DNA of 20,230 nt from Thermoleophilia bacterium (GTDB taxonomy: Bacteria > Actinomycetota > Thermoleophilia > Gaiellales > Gaiellaceae): NCBI GenBank assembly GCA_013362295.1, contig JABFWJ010000014.1, positions 1-20,230 on the forward strand. Direction: 5' to 3'. The notes under the pieces are model-generated. The model was not told where the DNA came from. It worked only from the letters and a program-made list of their open reading frames with translations, and did not search any database. Positions within the stretch are counted from its first letter, which is position 1. Each line of letters begins with the position of its first letter. Shown one piece after another: positions 9,194 to 14,595 of the stretch. A program made the position numbers and the translations under genes.

Positions 9194-10162
9194 TTGCTCA
9201 CCGTGGCCGTGGCGGCCTTACTCGTCGCGTCTGCTCCCGCGGCCCCGCAGCGTCAGGTGCGGGTCGTGCTGATTCACTACCGGGCGCACGACGGCGTCAG
9301 GCGGAAGGCCTACGTCGTCGTTCCGGCCTGGTACGGGCCGAAGAACGCTCCGCCGATCCCGCTGGTCATCTCGCCTCACGGCCGCGGGGTGAGCGCGCGG
9401 GCGAACACGAAGCTCTGGCGCGGTCTGCCGGCCGTGGGGCGGTTCGCGGTGATCAGCCCCGAGGGTGAAGGTCGCCGCCTCGGTCGGTACTCGTGGGGAT
9501 CGGCGGGGCAGATCGAGGACCTCGCGCGGATGCCGGTGATCGCGCACCTGACGCTGCCGTGGCTGCATGTCGACCAGCGCCGCGTCTATGCGCTCGGCGG
9601 CAGCATGGGCGGCCAGGAGACCCTCCTCCTCCTGGCACGCCACCCGCGGCTCCTGGCGGGCGCCGCCGCGTTCGACTCGGTCACGAACATGGCGCTGCAG
9701 TACCGGCGCTTCCGGCACATGCCTTGCAACCGCGCCTGTCGCCGCGCATGGCACGGGCCGATCGGGCGTGCCTTGCAGAGCCTGGCGCGCCGGGAGGTCG
9801 GCGGCACTCCGGCGACGCGACCGCTCGCCTACTCCGAACGCAGCCCGGTCACCTACGCGCGCGCGATCGCGGCCTCGTGCGTTCCTCTTCAGCTCTGGTG
9901 GAGCGTCAAGGATCGGGTCGTGACGAACCAGCAGCACCAATCCGGCGCGCTCTTCCGGCGGATCATCGAGCTGCGGCCCGACGCACCCGTGACGGCGTTC
10001 GTGGGAGCTTGGAGACACTCGCGAGAGATGCATGCGGAGACACACCTGCCGGTCGCGCTTGCCGTCTTCGGCCTCCTGCCGGGCTATCTGCAGCTGCATC
10101 CCGCGGGGATCCGGGTCTACCCGCCGAGCACTCCCGAGGGCTGTGAGGCCCAGCACCCATGA
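9194..10162 (+). CDS. Exported alpha/beta hydrolase (esterase/depolymerase-like)
   Basis: A 322-residue serine hydrolase with the nucleophile elbow GGSMGG (Ser137), an HG oxyanion motif in SPHGRG near residue 62, the probable acid D240 in VKDRVV, and the probable histidine H275 or H280 in WRHSREMH. This order and spacing match prolyl-oligopeptidase-like and polyhydroxybutyrate-depolymerase-like esterases. The N-terminus is a hydrophobic stretch ending APA, likely a signal peptide. The start is uncertain: TTG at 9194 is given, but a CTG at 9170 would add a more typical basic N-region (AARN), and GTGs lie at 9203 and 9209; none has a strong Shine-Dalgarno. It follows the glycosidase-like gene by 33 bases, consistent with a role in extracellular substrate breakdown. 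The last base pairs overlap an ATG (ATGA) opening an 11-codon frame. Confidence 0.83.
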   Translation: MLTVAVAALLVASAPAAPQRQVRVVLIHYRAHDGVRRKAYVVVPAWYGPKNAPPIPLVISPHGRGVSARANTKLWRGLPAVGRFAVISPEGEGRRLGRYSWGSAGQIEDLARMPVIAHLTLPWLHVDQRRVYALGGSMGGQETLLLLARHPRLLAGAAAFDSVTNMALQYRRFRHMPCNRACRRAWHGPIGRALQSLARREVGGTPATRPLAYSERSPVTYARAIAASCVPLQLWWSVKDRVVTNQQHQSGALFRRIIELRPDAPVTAFVGAWRHSREMHAETHLPVALAVFGLLPGYLQLHPAGIRVYPPSTPEGCEAQHP

Positions 10163-10190
10163 GGTCGCTCGCGGCGCTCGAGCCGGCAGC

Positions 10191-11639
10191 TTGAGCCGGC
10201 ACCAGCGGCTGACGCTGCTCGCGGCGATCCTCGGGTCGGGGGTGGCCACGATCGACGGGTCGATCGTGGGGGTGGCGCTGCCCGCGATCGAGCGGGATCT
10301 GGGCGGTGGCCTCTCCGCGCAGCAGTGGGTGTCGAACGCGTACCTGCTCGCGCTGGGCTCGCTGATCCTGATCGGAGGCTCGCTGGGCGACATCTACGGC
10401 GAGCGGCGCGTGTTCGCGTTCGGCGTCGCCGCCTTCGGGATCCTCTCGCTCCTCTGCGCCCTCGCCCCGACGATGGGCGCGCTGATCGCGGCACGCGCCC
10501 TGCAGGGCGCCGCGGGCGCGCTCGTGACGCCGAGCTCGCTCGCGATCATCGTCGCGGCGTTCTCGCCGAGCGAGCGAGGGGCGGCGGTGGGGTCCTGGAC
10601 GGCGTGGGGCGGCATCGCGGCGATCGTCGGCCCCCTTGCCGGCGGCTCAATCGTCGACGGGATCTCGTGGCGGTGGATCTTCGCGCTCAACGTCCCGCTC
10701 GTCCTCGCCACGCTCGCGCTGATCCTGGCGGCGGTGCCACGGAGCACGCGCGCCTCGAGCCGCCGCGTCGATCTCCCCGGGGCGGGCCTGTGCGTCGCCG
10801 GGCTCGGCGGGTTCGTGTTCGCGCTGATCGAGGAGCCCCGCCACGGCTGGGGCAGCGCGACGATTGTCGTTCCGCTCGCGGGCGGCGTCGCGGCGTTCGC
10901 GGCGTTCATCGGCTACGAGCGGCTGGCCCTCGAGCCGATGCTGAGGCTCGATCTCTTCGCCCGCCGCAATTTCTCCGTCGGCAACGTCGAGACGCTCAGC
11001 ATGTACGCAGGAGTCGCGTTCCTGTTCTTCTTCCTCGTCATCTATCTCCAGCAGGTCGCCGGCTACGACGCGCTGAAGAGCGGCCTGACGACGGTGCCTG
11101 TGACACTGGTCATGTTCGCGCTCTCGCGCCGGTCGGGCGCGCTCGCCGATCGCCTCGGGCCGCGCCTCTTCATGGGCCTGGGGCCGGTGATCGCCGCGGC
11201 AGGCATCCTCCTGCTCGCGCGCGTCGGCATGCACGTCTCGTACCTCACCGGCCTGCTGCCAGCGCTCCTCGTCTTCGCCGTCGGACTCTCGCTCACCGTC
11301 GCCCCGCTCACGGCAACCGTGCTCGCGGACGCGGACGAGGAGGATGCGGGGATCGCCTCAGCCGTCAACAACGCCGTCGCGCGGGTCGCCGGGCTCGTCG
11401 GGGTCTCGGTCGTCGGGGTCGTCGTCGCGGGCACGCTGGTCGGTGACACCTTCGCGGCGAACCCCGAATCCGTGCGAGCGTTTCACCATGCGATCTTCAT
11501 CTGTGCCGCGCTCGTCGCCGCAGGCGGCATCGTCGGGGCGATCGGAATCGCCAATCCGCGGCGCGCAGTCGAAGCGCGAAGCTGTCCGGGGGGCCAGCTC
11601 GTCGGAGTGCCGCAACCCGCGCTGGCCAAGGAGGTGTAG
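10191..11639 (+). CDS. MFS drug/solute exporter, DHA2 family (EmrB/QacA type)
   Basis: An integral membrane protein of about 482 residues with some 14 hydrophobic helices. Motif A-like GGSLGDIYGERRVF follows the second helix, the first helix carries the DHA2-like DGSIVGVALPAI, and a motif-C-like GPLAGG lies in helix 5. It probably exports drugs or small metabolites by proton antiport. The TTG at 10191 gives the usual family N-terminus (SRHQRLTLLAAILGS). A GTG at 10143, overlapping the hydrolase by 20 bases, would add 16 residues; neither start has a good ribosome site. A small 11-codon frame (ATG 10159) ends with TGA overlapping the TTG start, so translation could pass from gene to gene by reinitiation. 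The last codons contain the Shine-Dalgarno of the following antiporter gene. Confidence 0.88.
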   Translation: MSRHQRLTLLAAILGSGVATIDGSIVGVALPAIERDLGGGLSAQQWVSNAYLLALGSLILIGGSLGDIYGERRVFAFGVAAFGILSLLCALAPTMGALIAARALQGAAGALVTPSSLAIIVAAFSPSERGAAVGSWTAWGGIAAIVGPLAGGSIVDGISWRWIFALNVPLVLATLALILAAVPRSTRASSRRVDLPGAGLCVAGLGGFVFALIEEPRHGWGSATIVVPLAGGVAAFAAFIGYERLALEPMLRLDLFARRNFSVGNVETLSMYAGVAFLFFFLVIYLQQVAGYDALKSGLTTVPVTLVMFALSRRSGALADRLGPRLFMGLGPVIAAAGILLLARVGMHVSYLTGLLPALLVFAVGLSLTVAPLTATVLADADEEDAGIASAVNNAVARVAGLVGVSVVGVVVAGTLVGDTFAANPESVRAFHHAIFICAALVAAGGIVGAIGIANPRRAVEARSCPGGQLVGVPQPALAKEV

Positions 11640-11645
11640 GCGCTG
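11628..11645 (+). promoter_or_regulatory. Perfect Shine-Dalgarno preceding a CTG start
   Basis: AAGGAGG at 11628-11634 lies inside the end of the exporter gene, eight bases before CTG at 11643-11645. In the antiporter frame there is a stop at 11637-11639 and no ATG, GTG or TTG before 11820, so this CTG is the only candidate that retains the first NhaA helix. Confidence 0.65.
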
Positions 11646-13532
11646 ACCGCGAGCGCCTCGCGCGAGTCGCCATTCACCGGGCGCACCGCCTGGGTCCGGA
11701 ACCTGGAGACGCCGCTCCGCGGCTTCCTGCGCACCGAGACGGGCAGCGCGGCGGTCCTGCTCGTCGCCGCCGTCGCCGCGCTCGTCTGGGCGAACATCGA
11801 CGTCGGGTCGTACGAGCGTGTGTGGCAGACGACGCTCTCGATTCGGGTCGGTCACACCGCCCTCTCGCACGACCTGCGGTACTGGCTGAACAGCGGGTTG
11901 ATGACGCTCTTCTTCTTCGTCGTCGGTCTGGAAGCACGCCGCGAGTTCGACATGGGAGAGCTGCGCGAGCGGCGCAGGGTTGCGTTGCCGCTCGCGGCCG
12001 GCATCGGCGGGATGCTCGTGCCGATCGCGATCTTTCTCGCGCTGAACGCCGGGCGCGGCTCGGCGAGCGGCTGGGGAGTCGCGATGTCCACCGACACGGC
12101 GTTCGCGCTCGGGATGCTCGCGCTCGTCGGGCCGCGCTTCCCCGTCCGCCTGCGTGCATTCCTGCTGACGGTCTCGGTCGTCGACGACGTCGTCGCATTG
12201 ATCGTGATCGCGACCGTGTACGCCGGCTCGCTGCACCTCGTCCCACTGCTGGTCGCGTTTGCGCTCGTCGGGGTCATCGTCGTCGCCCTCGTGCTCCGCG
12301 TGCAGCGCGCGGCGACCTGCGCGCTGCTCGGAACGGGCACGTGGATCGCACTCTCGAAGAGCGGTGTCGACCCGATCGTGATCGGCCTCGCGCTGGGACT
12401 GCTGACCTTCGCGGCGCCTGCCGGACGGGGTGACCTCGAGCGCGCCTCCGATTTGTTCCGTCTCTTCCGCGAGCAGCCGACGCCCGAGCTGGCCCGCTCG
12501 GCGCGCGTCGGCGTGACCTCTGCGATCTCGCCGAACGAGCGCCTGCAGCAGCTCTTCCATCCGTGGACGAGCTACGTGATCGTGCCGCTGTTCGCGCTCG
12601 CCAACGCGGGCATCCGCATCGACGGCCGCTTTCTCTCGGACGCGTTCACAGCGCCGATCACGCTCGGCATTCTGTTCGGGTACCTCGCAGGGAAGCCCGC
12701 CGGAATCGTCGGCGCATCCTGGCTCGTCACGAAGCTGAGCGCCGGGCGCGTGCGGCCCCCCGTCGGGTGGGCGGCGCTCGCGGGCGGCGGCACGATCGCC
12801 GGCATCGGCTTCACCGTCTCGTTGCTGATCGCAGGCCTCGCGTTCCGCGGCGAGGAGCTCGCGGAGGCAAAGCTCGGCGTGCTCAGCGCCGCGCTGTGCG
12901 CGTCGCTGCTGACGTGGCTCCTCTTCCGCGCAACCGATCTCCTGCCGAGGCGCCTGCGGATCCGGGCGCTGCTCGGGACCGCGGAGGCGATCATCGATCT
13001 CGCGGTTCCGGTCGACGCCGAGCGCGATCACTTTCGCGGCCCCGCGGACGCGCCGGTGACGCTCCTCGAGTACGGCGACTTCGAATGTCCCTACTGCGGA
13101 CAGGCCGAATCGGTCGTCCGCGAGCTCCTGCGCGACTACGGCGACGTTCGCTACGTCTGGCGGCACCTCCCACTGAGCGACGTCCACCCGAACGCGGCGC
13201 TCGCCGCCGAGGCGGCGGAGGCGGCCGCCGCGCAGGGTGCGTTCTGGGAGCTGCACGACCTGCTGCTCGGGCACCAGGACGCACTCGCTCCCGGCGACCT
13301 GATCGGCTATGCCCGCGAGCTCGGCCTGGACGTCGAGCGCTTCGTCGGCGACCTCAGGAAGCACGCCTGGGCCGGCCGGGTCGCCGAGGACGTCGACGGC
13401 GCCGACCTCAGCAGCGTGTCGGGAACGCCCACCTTCTTCGTCAACGGGCGCCGTCATTACGGCGCCTATGACATCGAGACCTTGAGCCAGGCGGTGCGCG
13501 CAGCCGGCGCCCGCGCGGCGATCGCCGGCTGA
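11643..13532 (+). CDS. nhaA: NhaA Na+/H+ antiporter fused to a DsbA-like thioredoxin domain
   Basis: A 629-residue fusion. Residues about 15-440 are an NhaA antiporter exchanging cytoplasmic Na+ for external H+. The functional aspartates are visible in STDTAFALG (D151) and in SVVDDVVAL (D181-D182), as is the lysine in AGKPAGI (K351). Residues about 460-629 form a thioredoxin-fold, DsbA-like domain with active site CPYC (C482, C485) and a cis-proline loop SGTPTFF. NhaA-thioredoxin fusions are known in actinobacteria, so the architecture is not itself new. The start is CTG at 11643 by the argument from ribosome site and lack of alternatives. The GTG at 11820 would delete the first transmembrane helix (VLLVAAVAALVWANI). 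The domain may act as an extracytoplasmic thiol oxidoreductase or as a redox sensor for transport; both are inference. Confidence 0.9.
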   Translation: MTASASRESPFTGRTAWVRNLETPLRGFLRTETGSAAVLLVAAVAALVWANIDVGSYERVWQTTLSIRVGHTALSHDLRYWLNSGLMTLFFFVVGLEARREFDMGELRERRRVALPLAAGIGGMLVPIAIFLALNAGRGSASGWGVAMSTDTAFALGMLALVGPRFPVRLRAFLLTVSVVDDVVALIVIATVYAGSLHLVPLLVAFALVGVIVVALVLRVQRAATCALLGTGTWIALSKSGVDPIVIGLALGLLTFAAPAGRGDLERASDLFRLFREQPTPELARSARVGVTSAISPNERLQQLFHPWTSYVIVPLFALANAGIRIDGRFLSDAFTAPITLGILFGYLAGKPAGIVGASWLVTKLSAGRVRPPVGWAALAGGGTIAGIGFTVSLLIAGLAFRGEELAEAKLGVLSAALCASLLTWLLFRATDLLPRRLRIRALLGTAEAIIDLAVPVDAERDHFRGPADAPVTLLEYGDFECPYCGQAESVVRELLRDYGDVRYVWRHLPLSDVHPNAALAAEAAEAAAAQGAFWELHDLLLGHQDALAPGDLIGYARELGLDVERFVGDLRKHAWAGRVAEDVDGADLSSVSGTPTFFVNGRRHYGAYDIETLSQAVRAAGARAAIAG

Positions 13533-13552
13533 AAGCCGTACGATCGCGGGCG

Positions 13553-13888
13553 ATGGCCTACGACGAAGCGCTTGCGGAGCGCATCCGCGAACTGGTCGGC
13601 GACGAGCCCGGTCTGACGGAGAAGAAGATGTTCGGAGGGCTCGCGTTTCTCGTCGGCGGCAACATGGCGGTGGCCGCGAGCGGCCAGGGCGGCGTGCTCG
13701 TCCGGGTCGACCCGGCGGAATCGGACAGGCTCGTGGCGACCACGAACGCCGAGCTGATGGAGATGCGCGGCCGCTCGATGCAGGGCTGGCTGCGCGTTGC
13801 CACCGAGGACGTGAAGACCAAGCGGCAACTCGCCAAGTGGGTCGGGCTCGGGACGGCATACGCCCGCTCGCTCCCCGCGAAGCGCTGA
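13553..13888 (+). CDS. TfoX/Sxy N-terminal domain protein
   Basis: A 111-residue soluble protein with the TfoX N-terminal domain signature: ELVGDEPGLTEKKMFGGLAF near residues 12-31, then a GNMAVA strand and a later MRGRSMQGWLRV segment. Stand-alone versions of this domain are widespread in actinobacteria and have no firm function; full-length TfoX/Sxy proteins regulate competence in gamma-proteobacteria, but the C-terminal domain is missing here. It begins 20 bases after the antiporter gene. No clear Shine-Dalgarno is visible (CGGGCG before ATG). Confidence 0.88.
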   Translation: MAYDEALAERIRELVGDEPGLTEKKMFGGLAFLVGGNMAVAASGQGGVLVRVDPAESDRLVATTNAELMEMRGRSMQGWLRVATEDVKTKRQLAKWVGLGTAYARSLPAKR

Positions 13889-13934
13889 TCGAGCCCTCGA
13901 AACGCGTCTGCGGGGCCGCCGTATCCAGCAGGCC

Positions 13935-13955
13935 CCCCTTATGCGTTGTAAGGGG
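13935..13955 (+). promoter_or_regulatory. Hairpin covering the ribosome site of the CxxC protein
   Basis: CCCCTTA (13935-13941) pairs perfectly with TAAGGGG (13949-13955) across a seven-base loop. The right arm is the only purine-rich Shine-Dalgarno-like sequence and ends one base before the ATG at 13957. The stem would hide the initiation region, which could mean translational control. There is no following U-run, so it is not a standard intrinsic terminator. Function is inference. Confidence 0.4.
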
Positions 13956-13956
13956 T

Positions 13957-14556
13957 ATGAAGAGGCTGCTCCTCGTCCTGACGCTCGTCCTGGTGGCGGC
14001 CGCGCCGGCCGCCGCAGACACGATCGCGCAAGGCGGAGGAGCGAACAACGTCGTGCTCGTCCGCTCGACGGTCGATCAAGCCTGGCAGGCCCGCTCGCAC
14101 GTTCAGGTGGCACCGGTCGCCGGTGACACCGTCGCGAGCGCGAACATCGCGAGCGCGACGTCGATCGCCTGCACGGGCTGCCGCGCGAGCGCGGTCGCGG
14201 TCCAGGTGCTCTTCGTAACCGGCGATCCGAGCGTCTTCACGCCCGCGAACGCCGCGACGGCCGTGAATGCCGGCTGCAATTCGTGCGGGACGTTCGCCTA
14301 CGCCTGGCAGTACGTCCTGCAGACGAGTGGGCCCGTCCACCTGAGCCCCGCGGGGCGCCTCCAGGTCATCGGCCTCGAACAGCAGATCGCCGACACGGTC
14401 TCTTCGATCGACCCGGTGAGCCTCGCCGCCGACGAGCAGCTCACCTCCGAGCTCGACTCGCTCACGGCACAGCTGAAGTCGGTCGTCGACGGCGAATTGG
14501 TGGCAAACGGCGTGCACGCGACCGGGACTCCGGTCGAGCAGGTCCGCGAGACCTGA
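13957..14556 (+). CDS. Secreted protein with two duplicated CxxC units, function unknown
   Basis: A 199-residue protein with a clean signal peptide (MKRLLLVLTL, cleavage probably after APAAA near residue 20). The mature part has exactly four cysteines in two CxxC pairs (C72/C75 and C107/C110). Both pairs begin the same pattern: CxxC, then A-x-A-x-Q with Q eight residues after the second Cys, then a Thr five residues after the Gln and a Gly soon after. This is an internal duplication. The C-terminal 70 residues are helical and acidic. The pattern recalls uncharacterised actinobacterial secreted proteins, from memory only. The cysteines could form disulfides or bind a metal or [Fe-S] centre. 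It sits between the TfoX-like and sulfur-oxidation genes, 39 bases upstream of the latter. Confidence 0.78.
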   Translation: MKRLLLVLTLVLVAAAPAAADTIAQGGGANNVVLVRSTVDQAWQARSHVQVAPVAGDTVASANIASATSIACTGCRASAVAVQVLFVTGDPSVFTPANAATAVNAGCNSCGTFAYAWQYVLQTSGPVHLSPAGRLQVIGLEQQIADTVSSIDPVSLAADEQLTSELDSLTAQLKSVVDGELVANGVHATGTPVEQVRET

Positions 14557-14581
14557 CATTCGTCGCGGCTCCTGCTAAGTA
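14553..14581 (+). promoter_or_regulatory. Weak candidate promoter before the sulfur-oxidation fusion
   Basis: CTGACA (14553-14558) matches the -35 consensus TTGACA at five of six bases. TAAGTA follows after 17 bases (14576-14581) at the expected -10 place, but matches TATAAT poorly. The -35 overlaps the stop of the upstream gene. It may give the fusion gene its own transcript. Confidence 0.3.
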
Positions 14582-14595
14582 CATAGCGGAGCCCG

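Noticed and set aside
13553..13888. Competence regulator TfoX
   Set aside because: Only the N-terminal domain is present; calling it a competence regulator would overstate the evidence.
11358..14048. Very long minus-strand open frame (896 codons) opposite the antiporter region
   Set aside because: Its product is low-complexity Arg/Ala/Glu/Asp-rich text typical of an antisense shadow in high-GC DNA, and it opposes well-recognised NhaA, thioredoxin and TfoX domains.
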